DNA of 29,406 nucleotides from JAWVZB01 sp033722375. Its GTDB lineage: Bacteria > Actinomycetota > Nitriliruptoria > Nitriliruptorales > Nitriliruptoraceae. Position 1 is the stretch's first letter. Every line of letters starts with the position of its first letter. The notes below the pieces were generated by a model. The model searched no databases. It was not told the DNA's origin and worked only from the letters and a program-made list of their open reading frames with translations. The position numbers were made by a program, and so were the translations under genes. Positions 14,988 through 23,687 of this stretch are shown piece after piece. The stretch spans positions 1 through 29,406 of the forward strand of contig JAWVZB010000031.1 in NCBI GenBank assembly GCA_033722375.1, given 5' to 3'.

Positions 14988-17900
14988 CTCGATCGTTTCT
15001 CGCCTCCGGTCCGCGAGTGGTTCACGACCACCTTCGCGGCGCCGACGGCCGCGCAGGAACGAGGCTGGCCCGCCATCGCCGACGGCGACCACACCCTGAT
15101 CCTCGCTCCGACCGGCTCAGGCAAGACCCTCACGGCCTTCCTGTGGTCGATCGACCGGCTCATGACGGCCGAGGTCCCAGCGAAGCAGCAGCGGCTGCGG
15201 GTCCTCTACATCTCTCCGCTCCGGGCGCTCGCGGTCGACATCGACAAGAACCTCCGCGCCCCGCTCCGTGGCATCCACCTCGCCGGGGAGCGGCTCGGGA
15301 CCTCGCTCCACGAGCCGACCGTGGGGGTGCGCACCGGCGACACCCCCTCGACCGAGCGGCAACGGATGATCCGGACCCCTCCGGACATCCTGATCACCAC
15401 CCCGGAGTCGCTGTACCTGCTGCTCACCTCGCGGGCGCGGGAGACGCTGCGCAGCGTCGACGTGGTCATCATCGACGAGATCCACGCGCTCGCCGGGACC
15501 AAGCGCGGCAGCCACCTCGCGCTGAGCCTCGAGCGGCTCGAGGCGCTGAACGAGACCCCGCCGCAACGGATCGCGCTGTCGGCGACCCAGCGCCCCCTGG
15601 ACGAGATCGCGCGGTTCCTCGGCGGGTACGGCGATGACGGGTCCCCGCGCCCCGTCACCGTCGTCGACGCCGGGATCACGAAGGAGCTCGACGTCGAGGT
15701 GGTGGTCCCGGTCGAGGACATGAGCCAGCTCGGCGAGATCGTCGAACCCGAGACCCCTGCATGGGACGGCCCCGCAGCCGCGGCCGCCGGACCGACCCGA
15801 CGGTCGATCTGGCCGGCGATGCATCCACGGCTGCTCGACCTCGTCCTCGACCACCGTTCCACGATCGTGTTCGTGAACGCCCGGCGCCTGGCAGAGCGCC
15901 TCGCCGCCAAGCTCAACGAGCTGCACGCCCGGCGTGTGCGGAGCGAGGAGCTGCGTGACGCCGGCATCGATCCCCAGAGCGACGACGCCGCGGCGATCCT
16001 GTCGCGCCCCGTCCCCGAGCTGGTCCGCGCCCACCACGGATCGCTGTCGAAGGAGCGCCGGCTGGCCATCGAGGACGAGCTCAAGGCCGGCACCCTGCGC
16101 GGGATCGTGGCCACGAGCTCGCTCGAGCTCGGCATCGACATGGGCGCCGTCGACCTCGTCGTGCAGGTCGAGTCCCCCGGCGCGGTCAGCCGCGGACTCC
16201 AGCGCATCGGTCGTGCCGGCCATCAGGTCGGCGAACCGTCCCGCGGCAAGCTGTTCCCGAAGTACCGCGGCGACCTGGTCGAGCTGGCCGTGGTCGTGGA
16301 CCGGATGAAGCGGGGAGAGATCGAGGCCACCCGCTACCCCCGCAACCCGCTCGACGTCCTCGCCCAGCAGATCGTCGCCATGACCGCGATGGAGGAATGG
16401 GACGTCGACGACCTCCTCGCGACGGTCCGGCGTGCCGCCCCGTTCCACGAGCTCGGGGACGGGGCGCTGCACACCGTCCTCGACCTGCTGTCGGGCCGCT
16501 ACCCGTCGGACGAGTTCTCCGAGCTGCGCCCCCGGATCGTCTGGGACCGCGTCGGGGGCGTTGTCCGGGGGCGACCGAACGCCCAGCGGCTCGCGGTCAC
16601 CAACCCGGGAACGATCCCCGATCGGGGCCTTTTCGGGGTCTTCCTCCCCGACGGCACCAGGGTCGGCGAGCTCGACGAGGAGATGGTGTTCGAGTCGCGC
16701 CCCGGCGAGACCTTCATCCTGGGCGCGTCCACCTGGCGGATCGAGGACATCACGCACGAACGCGTCGTGGTGACCCCGGCACCCGGCGAGCCAGGCAAGA
16801 TGCCGTTCTGGCACGGGGACGGGCCCGGCCGCCCCTACGAGCTCGGACGTGCACTCGGTGCCTACGTCCGTGAGGTCGTGAGCGCTGCCGACCACGACCG
16901 CGACGGGGTGGTCGCACGGCTCCAGCAGGACAGCGAGCTCGACGCCTGGGCCGCGGACAACCTCGTCGGCTACCTCGAGGAGCAGGCCGCGGCCGCGGCC
17001 GTCCCCGACGACCGCACCGTGGTCGTGGAGCGCTTCCGCGACGAGATCGGCGACTGGCGCGTCTGCATCCTCTCCCCGTTCGGGGCGCGGGTCCACGCCC
17101 CATGGGCCATGGCGATCGAGCGGCGGTTGCAGACGACCGGGATCGACGCCGAGATCCTCTGGGCCGACGACGGCATCGTCCTGCGGGTGCAGGAATCGGT
17201 CGACGAGCTCCCCGTCGACGAGCTGCTGGTGGACCCCGACGAGGTGGAGGCACTCGTCGTCGACCAGCTGGCCGGCACCGCCCTGTTCACGACCACGTTC
17301 CGTGAGGCGGCGGGGCGGGCGCTGCTGCTCCCCAAGCGCCGCCCCGGACAGCGCACCGCGCTGTGGCAGCAGCGGCAGCGTGCCGCGAACCTGCTGCAGG
17401 TCGCGTCGGGCTACCCCGACTTCCCGCTGCTGCTCGAGGCCACCCGGGAGTGCCTCCAGGACGTGTTCGACCTGCCGGCGCTGAAGGAGCTGCTCACCGA
17501 CCTGCGGAGCCGCAAGGTGCGGCTGGTGCCGGTCGACACCGAGCACGCGTCACCGTTCGCGCAGAGCCTGCTGTTCGCCTGGGTCGGTCAGTACATGTAC
17601 GAGTACGACTCGCCGCTGGCCGAACGCCGCGCCGCTGCGCTGTCGCTCGACCGGGACCTGCTGCGCGAGCTCCTCGGCGGCGACGAACTCCGGGAGCTGC
17701 TCGATGCCGACGCCATCGACGCGGTCGAGGCCGAGCTGCAGCGACTCGTGGACGGCCGCCGTGCCCGGCACGCCGACGACCTCCATGCACTGCTGCTCCA
17801 CCTGGGCGACCTCAGCCGAGAAGAGCTCGCCGCCCGCAGCAACGCGGATCCAGCAGCGTGGGTCGAGGACCTGATCGAGCAACGACGTGCCATCGTCGTC

Positions 17901-19496
17901 ACCGTTGCCGGCGAGGAGCGCGTGATCGCCGCGGAGGATGCCGCCCGCTACCGGGACGCGCTCGGGGTGCCGCTGCCACCCGGTCTGCCCGCAGCGTTCA
18001 CCGATCCGGTCGACCACCCCCTGGTCGATCTGGTGAGCCGGTACGCGCGGACCCACGGCCCCTTCCTGACCCGCGAGGTCGCCCACCGTCTCGGCGTCGA
18101 CGTCGACCGGGTCGCTCCCGTGCTCGGCGAGCTGCTGGCGAGCGAGCGGGTGCTGCTCGGCGAGTTCCGCCCCGACGGCGTCGAGCGCGAATGGTGCGAT
18201 GCCGACGTGCTGCGACGGATCCGGCGTCGGTCCCTGGCAGCGCTGCGGCAGGAGGTCGAACCGGTCGAGCCCGGTGCGCTCGGGCGGTTCCTCGCGGCGT
18301 GGCACGGGGTCGCGAGCACCGAGCGGCAGCCGGATGGCCGCGGTCTCGACGGCGTGGCGGACGCGGTCGCCCGCCTCCAAGGCGCTCCGATCCCGGCGTC
18401 GGTTCTGGAGTCGGACGTGCTGCCGGCGCGGGTCCGCAGCTACAGCCCCGCCGACCTCGACCAGCTCCTGGCGTCCGGCGAGGTGGTCTGGTTCGGCGCC
18501 GAGCCCATCGGTGCCGCTGACGGCCGCCTGGTCCTCTGCTACCGCGACCACGCGAACCTCCTCGCCCCGCCCCTCCCCGACGAGCCGCCGGAAGGCGAGG
18601 TCCACGACCGGCTCCGCGCCCATCTGGCGGACGCCGGCGCCTCCTTCTGGCCGGACCTCCTCGAGGCATCGCAGGTGGCCGACCAGGAGCTCGTGCTCGA
18701 CGCCTTGTGGGACCTGGTCTGGGCCGGTGAGGTCACGAACGACACCTTCGCCCCGATCCGTGGGCTGCTCCAGGGCAAGCGGCGCCGCACCCGCTCACGC
18801 CCACGCCCCGGTCGGCTGCGGCGGATCGGCCCCGCCTCGGCTGCGGGACGGTGGTCGCTCACCGAGCAGCTCCGGCAGCCCACGCCGACCGGCACCGAGG
18901 TGGCACACGCCCGGGCCGAGCAGCTGCTCGACCGGCACGGTGTCGTCACCCGCGAGGCGGTCAACAGCGAAGGAGTCCCCGGCGGGTTCAGTGCCGTGTA
19001 CCCGGTGCTCAAGCTGATGGAGGAGACCGGCAAGATCCGGCGCGGCTACTTCGTCGAGGGGCTGGGGGCGGCCCAGTTCGCCGTGCCGGGTGCGGTCGAC
19101 CGACTCCGATCGCTCCGGGAGACGGACTCCCAGGCGCCTGCCGACGACGTCGTGGTGCTCGCCGCGACCGATCCGGCCCAGCCCTACGGCGCCGCGCTCG
19201 CCTGGCCCGAGACCGAGGGGCGCCCCGCTCGCAGCGCCGGTGCCTACGTCGTCGTGGTCGACGGCGAGCCGGCGGTCTACGTCGAGCGGGGCGGGCGCTC
19301 GCTCGTGACGTTCCCCGGCGCGACCGAGCGGACCGCGTGGGTGGACGGCCTCCGCTGGCTCGTGAAGGGCGGCCGGATCCGCAAGCTCGAGGTCGCCAAG
19401 ATCGACAGCGACGACCCGGACGGACACCCGATCGTGGACACGCTGTTGGCCGCCGGCTTCACGCACGGGTACCGGGGACTCACGCTGCGTCCGTAA
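14985..19496 (+). CDS. Lhr-family ATP-dependent DNA helicase, 1503 aa
   Basis: Large 3'-5' superfamily 2 helicase. The core shows motif I APTGSGKT (41-48), motif II DEIH (164-167), TTPESLYLLL, LSATQRPLDEI (motif III), HHGSLSKERR, and motifs V-VI in ATSSLELGIDMGAVD and GLQRIGRAGHQ. After the core come a winged helix, the Lhr-specific domain and a C-terminal half of about 650 residues, as in long bacterial Lhr proteins (about 1500 aa) that load on ssDNA and are linked to DNA repair. I start at GTG 14985; the open frame continues to 14853 but that part overlaps the photolyase gene. Promoter and start suggest leaderless translation. It is divergent from photolyase and followed by the histone-fold gene. 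Confidence 0.95.
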   Translation: MLDRFSPPVREWFTTTFAAPTAAQERGWPAIADGDHTLILAPTGSGKTLTAFLWSIDRLMTAEVPAKQQRLRVLYISPLRALAVDIDKNLRAPLRGIHLAGERLGTSLHEPTVGVRTGDTPSTERQRMIRTPPDILITTPESLYLLLTSRARETLRSVDVVIIDEIHALAGTKRGSHLALSLERLEALNETPPQRIALSATQRPLDEIARFLGGYGDDGSPRPVTVVDAGITKELDVEVVVPVEDMSQLGEIVEPETPAWDGPAAAAAGPTRRSIWPAMHPRLLDLVLDHRSTIVFVNARRLAERLAAKLNELHARRVRSEELRDAGIDPQSDDAAAILSRPVPELVRAHHGSLSKERRLAIEDELKAGTLRGIVATSSLELGIDMGAVDLVVQVESPGAVSRGLQRIGRAGHQVGEPSRGKLFPKYRGDLVELAVVVDRMKRGEIEATRYPRNPLDVLAQQIVAMTAMEEWDVDDLLATVRRAAPFHELGDGALHTVLDLLSGRYPSDEFSELRPRIVWDRVGGVVRGRPNAQRLAVTNPGTIPDRGLFGVFLPDGTRVGELDEEMVFESRPGETFILGASTWRIEDITHERVVVTPAPGEPGKMPFWHGDGPGRPYELGRALGAYVREVVSAADHDRDGVVARLQQDSELDAWAADNLVGYLEEQAAAAAVPDDRTVVVERFRDEIGDWRVCILSPFGARVHAPWAMAIERRLQTTGIDAEILWADDGIVLRVQESVDELPVDELLVDPDEVEALVVDQLAGTALFTTTFREAAGRALLLPKRRPGQRTALWQQRQRAANLLQVASGYPDFPLLLEATRECLQDVFDLPALKELLTDLRSRKVRLVPVDTEHASPFAQSLLFAWVGQYMYEYDSPLAERRAAALSLDRDLLRELLGGDELRELLDADAIDAVEAELQRLVDGRRARHADDLHALLLHLGDLSREELAARSNADPAAWVEDLIEQRRAIVVTVAGEERVIAAEDAARYRDALGVPLPPGLPAAFTDPVDHPLVDLVSRYARTHGPFLTREVAHRLGVDVDRVAPVLGELLASERVLLGEFRPDGVEREWCDADVLRRIRRRSLAALRQEVEPVEPGALGRFLAAWHGVASTERQPDGRGLDGVADAVARLQGAPIPASVLESDVLPARVRSYSPADLDQLLASGEVVWFGAEPIGAADGRLVLCYRDHANLLAPPLPDEPPEGEVHDRLRAHLADAGASFWPDLLEASQVADQELVLDALWDLVWAGEVTNDTFAPIRGLLQGKRRRTRSRPRPGRLRRIGPASAAGRWSLTEQLRQPTPTGTEVAHARAEQLLDRHGVVTREAVNSEGVPGGFSAVYPVLKLMEETGKIRRGYFVEGLGAAQFAVPGAVDRLRSLRETDSQAPADDVVVLAATDPAQPYGAALAWPETEGRPARSAGAYVVVVDGEPAVYVERGGRSLVTFPGATERTAWVDGLRWLVKGGRIRKLEVAKIDSDDPDGHPIVDTLLAAGFTHGYRGLTLRP

Positions 19497-19587
19497 CAAC
19501 GCCCCGCGAGTGCGCTCAACGCACGAAAACGGTGGTTCTGGGCCCGAGACCCGTCGAAGATGCTCGGAATCCGCCCCGTACCCCCTC

Positions 19588-19607
19588 TAGCCTGTCACGT
19601 GGACAGG
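19588..19607 (+). promoter_or_regulatory. Promoter of the histone-fold gene with inverted repeat
   Basis: TAGCCT (19588-19593) is a TANNNT -10 candidate. Overlapping it, CCTGTC (19591-19596) and GACAGG (19602-19607) form a perfect 6-bp inverted repeat around ACGTG, straddling the predicted transcription start near 19600. An operator or a 5' hairpin are both possible. The ribosome site AGGGAGG (19624-19630) lies 7 nt before the ATG. Confidence 0.45.
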
Positions 19608-19637
19608 AACTCAGCCCACAACCAGGGAGGATCCCGC

Positions 19638-19811
19638 ATGGCTGATCTCATCGTCACGAGCAAGCTCAAGGAAGCCATCAAGGGGCATGGCCTCCGCACC
19701 GACGGCAACCTTCCGGACGCCGTCGACGCGAAGGTGAAGGAGATGCTCCGTGAGGCCGCCGACCGCTGCCGTGAGAACGGACGCAGCACCGTCCGGCCGC
19801 ACGACCTCTGA
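19638..19811 (+). CDS. Small bacterial histone-fold DNA-binding protein, 57 aa
   Basis: I read this as a member of the short bacterial histone-fold proteins (related to DUF1931 and the Bdellovibrio-type histone). Support: SKLKEAI start (8-14), a long central helix AVDAKVKEMLREAADRCREN (28-47), and the end NGRSTVRPHDL, which holds the Arg49...Asp56 pair that clamps the histone fold (loop GRxT and the D of the last short helix). The protein is basic with conserved Lys/Arg on the first helix, as expected for DNA contact. The ATG has AGGGAGG at 7 nt. It is monocistronic, with its own promoter and a strong 13-bp hairpin after it, typical of an abundant structural protein. Family call from pattern only. 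Confidence 0.72.
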   Translation: MADLIVTSKLKEAIKGHGLRTDGNLPDAVDAKVKEMLREAADRCRENGRSTVRPHDL

Positions 19812-19822
19812 GCTTCAGCTCA

Positions 19823-19841
19823 CGCGCCCCGACCGGGCGCG
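19823..19841 (+). terminator. First hairpin after the histone-fold gene
   Basis: CGCGCCC (19823-19829) pairs with GGGCGCG (19835-19841) around a 5-base loop, just after the stop codon. There is no T-run. It probably stabilises the 3' end or assists the stronger hairpin 10 bp further on. Confidence 0.45.
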
Positions 19842-19850
19842 CGCAACCCG

Positions 19851-19880
19851 ACGACCCCCGGCGAGAACGCCGGGGGTCGT
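19851..19880 (+). terminator. Strong hairpin terminator after the histone-fold gene
   Basis: A perfect 13-bp stem (19851-19863 with 19868-19880) closes an AGAA tetraloop. Only a few Ts follow, as is common in GC-rich actinobacteria. It separates the histone-fold gene from the next promoter, whose TACCGT box begins 7 bp downstream. Confidence 0.8.
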
Positions 19881-19886
19881 TCGCGT

Positions 19887-19892
19887 TACCGT
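19887..19892 (+). promoter_or_regulatory. -10 box of the beta-propeller gene
   Basis: TACCGT, the same hexamer used at the kinase and four-cysteine promoters, lies directly after the terminator hairpin. Start would be near 19899, giving a leader of about 57 nt. The -35 region falls within the hairpin and shows no match. Confidence 0.45.
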
Positions 19893-19955
19893 CGTGGCAT
19901 CGCCCGATACTCATCGGCCCGTCCGACATCTTCGCTACTTGGGGGCAGCACGACC

Positions 19956-22340
19956 GTGCCGGAGACCACCACCGTGTCCTGCCCCGACTGCGGGGCGCCC
20001 GCCCGCCGGTTCTGCTCGCGGTGCGGGGCGCTGGCGGTCCACGACGACCCGGAGACGGAGAGCACTCCCACCACCCCTGCCGACGAGACCGCCCCGACAG
20101 AGCCGCTGCCGCCCGAGCAACTCCGCCGGGGGTCGGGACGACCGATCGCCGCCGCCGCTTTCCTGGTGCTGGTGCTCGCCGGGGTCGCGGTCGGGCTCAG
20201 CCGCACCCAGACCGAACAGGTCACCGCGTGGGGCCCACGGGGCGGGTGGGAAGCCACCGGCGTGACCTCCGACACCGCTCCCCGCGACCTGTCGTCGACG
20301 TTGTGGACCCACGACCTCGCCCACTGGTCCCTCGCGACCGGTCCACCGGGCGGCGTCACCGATCTCAGCGACACCTGGATCCTGACGGGCGAGCGACTCG
20401 TGGCGCTCGATCCCGTGACGTTCGCCGTGCAGTGGACGAGCAACGTTCGTGGTGACGGATCCGGTGCGGTGACCTCCGAGGGCATCACGGTCGTCACCCG
20501 CGACGAGCTCCTGGTGCTCTCTCCCGTCGACGGGAGCATCACCGCACGGACTCCGCTCGCGGACAGCGTCCCGTCGACGGTCGGGGCGCAGCTGCCCACG
20601 GTGGTCGGTGATCTCGCCATCGTGCCCACCCAGTCAGGGGTGCGAGCGATCCGCCGTAACAACGGGAAGACGGCGTGGGCCCACCAGGTGGAAGGGTGGA
20701 CCGACCTCCTGGCAGCCACCCCCGAGCGTGTGCTCGTGGGGACGCGGGAGCGAGTGCGTGCGCTCGACACGGCGACGGGCCGGCCACGGTGGGCGTTCGA
20801 GGTCCCCGCCGACGATGCATGGATCTCGCACTGGTTCCAGCTCGTCGACGACACCGTGCTCATCTCGATCGCTGACGGGCTGGGGGGAGGCCTGGTCGGT
20901 CTCGAGCTCACCGACGGGGGAGAACGCTGGCACCACGAGACCGACTCACCCGCCGATCTCGTCCTCCGCGAAGGCGACCGCGTGCTGCTGCGGCCCACCG
21001 GCCCCGCGGGGGACCAGGAACTCTTCTGGGTGGACGCCCGGAACGGGGCGATCCAACCAGGCGGGACGATGCCCGCGGACACTCCCCGCGCGGAGCAGGC
21101 GGTGTTCCTCACCGCTGGTGACATGCTCGTTCCTTCAGAGAGCGGACTGCGGCGGATCATCGACGGGGCGCCGGTCTGGTCGGCTCCGGCGGGCGGCTGG
21201 CAACAACCACTCGTCCACGACGGGGTGGTCTTCACCAGGGGCCGGGAGGGCGTCGCCGTGCTCGATCTCGCCACCGGCGAGCGCATCGGCGGGTTCACCG
21301 CCCCGCAACGCCACGGCGGCGACCTGCTGCTGTCCGGCGAGGTGCTCAGCACGGGGAGCGGACCGGACAGCCTGCTGGACGTCACCACGGGCGAGCCCTG
21401 GGAGTCAGCGGCTCCTCAGGGCTGGCTCGGGCCGGGCGGCACCCTCGCCCCCTGGGGGGTCCTGCGCCGCGGACCCAACCAGTCCATCGTCGCGTACGAC
21501 CACACCGGCGAGGAACAGTGGCGGCACGAGAGCACGAACGGCACCGACCAGGGCCTCATCGCCGCACTGGAGGAGGTGGTCCTGCTCTACGAGTTCCGGC
21601 CACCGCAGGACCGCAACGAGATCCCCGGCTCCGCCCCACACCCCGAGCTCGTGGTGATCGACGCGGGAACCGGGGAGGAGGTCGATCGCGAGGCGTCCGC
21701 ACCCGCCCCGACGGGCTTCGTCACCGACAGCTCGTCGATCTGGACGCGGGAGTGGAGCTTCGACCCGGCCGCTGAGTCGGCACTGGTGCGCTACGACCTC
21801 GACCCGACGACCGGCGCACTGGAGCTCGCGTGGCGGGTGCCAGCCTCCCCGGGCCACCTCATCCTCTCCGGGGACCACCTGCTCGACATCGCCGGCAGCT
21901 CCCTCACCGTCCGCCATCCGGAGGACGGAACGGCCGAGCGGGTGGTCGAGCTGCCGGCCATCGCGGGCGGGGCGCCGGTCGTGACCGCAGGGATGCTGAT
22001 CGTCGACGACGGGGACTCGACCCTCCACGCGCTCGACCCCGACGGTGAACCAGGGTGGTCGTCGCGCGTCGGCGCCAGCATCGTGGGCGATCCCGTCGCT
22101 GCCGGCGGACTCCTCTACGTCGCCACCGCCGACGGGGCGGTGGTGGTCATCGACACCGCCAGCGGCGAGCACGTCGACCGGATCGGCGTGACCGACGGGG
22201 CGGCGTCAGCCAGCCTGATCGTGGCCCGGGGGATGCTGCTCGTCCGCTTCGACGCCACGGTCTACGCGCTCGGTGACCCCCGCGGGGCCTCGGGGGCTGA
22301 CCCCTCCCCCGTCCCCGGGGCGCTCCAACTCCCCGGCTGA
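19956..22340 (+). CDS. Zinc-ribbon, membrane-anchored PQQ-type beta-propeller, 794 aa
   Basis: Modular surface protein of unknown function. Residues 9-23 form a zinc-ribbon (C9, C12, C20, C23), then a Pro/Thr/Glu-rich linker, one membrane helix (about 63-81), and about 700 residues of PQQ-like propeller repeats. Each blade shows patterns such as LVALDPVTFAVQWTS, VRALDTATGRPRWAFEV, VAVLDLATGERIGGF and VVVIDTASGEHVDRI. The N-terminal ribbon would face the cytoplasm and the propeller the outside. There is no sign of an active-site Ca or PQQ-binding set, so it is more likely a binding scaffold (compare BamB-like propellers) than a dehydrogenase. GTG 19956 with GGGGGC about 11 nt upstream. Its stop is 6 nt before nei, so the two may be one transcript. 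Confidence 0.82.
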   Translation: MPETTTVSCPDCGAPARRFCSRCGALAVHDDPETESTPTTPADETAPTEPLPPEQLRRGSGRPIAAAAFLVLVLAGVAVGLSRTQTEQVTAWGPRGGWEATGVTSDTAPRDLSSTLWTHDLAHWSLATGPPGGVTDLSDTWILTGERLVALDPVTFAVQWTSNVRGDGSGAVTSEGITVVTRDELLVLSPVDGSITARTPLADSVPSTVGAQLPTVVGDLAIVPTQSGVRAIRRNNGKTAWAHQVEGWTDLLAATPERVLVGTRERVRALDTATGRPRWAFEVPADDAWISHWFQLVDDTVLISIADGLGGGLVGLELTDGGERWHHETDSPADLVLREGDRVLLRPTGPAGDQELFWVDARNGAIQPGGTMPADTPRAEQAVFLTAGDMLVPSESGLRRIIDGAPVWSAPAGGWQQPLVHDGVVFTRGREGVAVLDLATGERIGGFTAPQRHGGDLLLSGEVLSTGSGPDSLLDVTTGEPWESAAPQGWLGPGGTLAPWGVLRRGPNQSIVAYDHTGEEQWRHESTNGTDQGLIAALEEVVLLYEFRPPQDRNEIPGSAPHPELVVIDAGTGEEVDREASAPAPTGFVTDSSSIWTREWSFDPAAESALVRYDLDPTTGALELAWRVPASPGHLILSGDHLLDIAGSSLTVRHPEDGTAERVVELPAIAGGAPVVTAGMLIVDDGDSTLHALDPDGEPGWSSRVGASIVGDPVAAGGLLYVATADGAVVVIDTASGEHVDRIGVTDGAASASLIVARGMLLVRFDATVYALGDPRGASGADPSPVPGALQLPG

Positions 22341-22346
22341 CGGAGG

Positions 22347-23135
22347 ATGCCCGAGGGCGACACCATCCACCGGGCGGCACGCACGCTGCGGCACGCGCTC
22401 GTCGGCGAACACGTCGTCGACGTCGCCGCTCCGCGGCTCGCCTCCGCGGTGCCGGCGCCTGGAACGCGCATCGACGCGGTCGAGGCCAGGGGCAAGCACC
22501 TGCTCGTCCACTTCGACGACGGCCACATCCTCCACACCCACCTGGGCATGCCCGGCTCCTGGCACGTCTACCCACGCGGAGGCACTGCGCGGCGGCGCGA
22601 TCTGCGCGTACGGATCGACGTCGAGGACGTGACCGCGGTCTGCTTCGGGGCGCCGACCGTCGAGATGCTGGACGCACCGGCGCTGGCCCGGCATCCCCAG
22701 CTCAGCAGCCTCGGACCGGATCTCTGCCGGGACGATGCAGATCTCGACGCTGCCGTTCGCCGCATGCCCGCCTTCGCCGCACCGACCACGCCGGTGGGCG
22801 TCGTGCTCCTCGACCAGCGGGTCGCCGCCGGGATCGGGAACGTGTACCGCTCCGAGGTGTGCTTCCTCGAGGGCATCGACCCCCGGAGCCCGCTCGCGGT
22901 CGTGTCCGACGAGCAGCGCAAGCGGCTCCTGGCACGGGCATCGACGCTCTTGCGCAAGAACCTGCACACCGTCCGCCGCACGACCGTGCCGGGGAGGGAG
23001 GACGGGGCGCTGTTCGTCTATGGGCGGGGCGGGAGAGCCTGCCGCCGGTGCAGGACACGCATCGAGTCCGAGCACCTCGGCGAGCACGCCCGCATCGCCT
23101 ACTGGTGCCCCACGTGCCAGCCACCCCCGGCCTGA
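22347..23135 (+). CDS. Endonuclease VIII-type DNA glycosylase, 262 aa
   Basis: Fpg/Nei family base-excision glycosylase/AP lyase for oxidised bases. The N-terminus MPEGD is the catalytic start: after Met removal, Pro2 attacks the sugar and Glu3 assists, so ATG 22347 must be the start. K49 in the ARGKHLL loop is the usual third catalytic residue. The H2TH region (about 150-175, DQRVAAGIGNVYRSEV) and a C-terminal four-cysteine zinc finger (ACRRC ... YWCPTC) are intact. MPEGDTIHR groups it with Nei-type more than Fpg-type enzymes. Oddly, GGAGG (22342-22346) touches the ATG with no spacer, so initiation may rely on reinitiation from the propeller gene 6 nt upstream. Confidence 0.94.
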   Translation: MPEGDTIHRAARTLRHALVGEHVVDVAAPRLASAVPAPGTRIDAVEARGKHLLVHFDDGHILHTHLGMPGSWHVYPRGGTARRRDLRVRIDVEDVTAVCFGAPTVEMLDAPALARHPQLSSLGPDLCRDDADLDAAVRRMPAFAAPTTPVGVVLLDQRVAAGIGNVYRSEVCFLEGIDPRSPLAVVSDEQRKRLLARASTLLRKNLHTVRRTTVPGREDGALFVYGRGGRACRRCRTRIESEHLGEHARIAYWCPTCQPPPA

Positions 23136-23166
23136 CCCGAACCGGCCACCACCAACTGCCCACCGC

Positions 23167-23181
23167 TACCCTCGCGGCGTG
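23167..23181 (+). promoter_or_regulatory. Leaderless promoter of marR
   Basis: TACCCT (23167-23172), 6 bases, then GTG (23179). The geometry is identical to the lhr promoter, and no Shine-Dalgarno precedes the GTG. This sets the start at 23179 in preference to a second GTG at 23185. Confidence 0.55.
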
Positions 23182-23643
23182 GACGTGACGACCCTCCCGA
23201 CCGAGCTCGATCAGCTCCACCTGCGCGCATGGCGGCGGTTCCTCGAAGCCCACGCGGCCCTGATCGACGTTCTCGAGACCGAGCTCCGACAGCACGAGGA
23301 CCTCCCCCTGAGCTGGTACGACGTGCTCGTGCAGCTCGCCGAGGCGACCGACGAGCGGCTCCGCATGCAGGAGCTGGCCGACGCCGTGCTCTTGAGCAAG
23401 TCGGGCCTCACCCGTCTCGTGGACCGCATGGAGTCCGAAGGTCTGGTCGAACGTCAGGCATGCAAGACCGATCGGCGCGGCACGTGGGCGGTGCTGACCA
23501 GGCGCGGTCGCGACCGGCTCCGCGACGCGGCGCCGGCGCACCTCGACGGTGTCGCTCGCCACTTCGCTCGCCATCTGTCGGAGGCCGAGGCAGCGACCCT
23601 CGCCGAGGTGCTCGAACGCGTGGTCGAGTCGCTGGACGACTGA
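23179..23643 (+). CDS. MarR-family transcriptional regulator, 154 aa
   Basis: Winged-helix dimeric regulator. A helical start (residues about 5-40) is followed by the DNA-binding part with RMQELADAVLLSKSGLTRLVDRMESEGLVERQA (helix-turn-helix and recognition helix), wing residues around CKTDRRGTWAVLTRRGRDRL, and a C-terminal dimerisation helix. C95 just before the wing could be redox sensitive, though not in an OhrR-type position. The GTG start is set by the leaderless promoter geometry. It converges on yceI, separated only by a shared hairpin. The two 18-bp palindromes at the yceI promoter are the obvious local targets. Confidence 0.9.
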   Translation: MDVTTLPTELDQLHLRAWRRFLEAHAALIDVLETELRQHEDLPLSWYDVLVQLAEATDERLRMQELADAVLLSKSGLTRLVDRMESEGLVERQACKTDRRGTWAVLTRRGRDRLRDAAPAHLDGVARHFARHLSEAEAATLAEVLERVVESLDD

Positions 23644-23671
23644 ACGCCGCCCCGGATCGGGGCGGCGTTCA
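23641..23671. terminator. Bidirectional hairpin terminator, marR/yceI
   Basis: A perfect 14-bp stem (23641-23654 with 23658-23671) with a 3-base loop GAT. The stem starts at the TGA stop codon of marR and lies 17 bp from the yceI stop on the other strand. There is no long T-run on either side. It should act in both directions. Confidence 0.8.
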
Positions 23672-23687
23672 CCGGTGAGTGGTTCGC

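Noticed and set aside
15117..17546. 809-codon minus-strand frame opposite lhr
   Set aside because: Antisense shadow; the plus strand carries every helicase motif in order.
19886..21388. 500-codon minus-strand frame opposite the propeller gene
   Set aside because: Ser/Thr/Pro/Arg-rich shadow frame without domains; plus strand encodes zinc ribbon, membrane helix and propeller blades.
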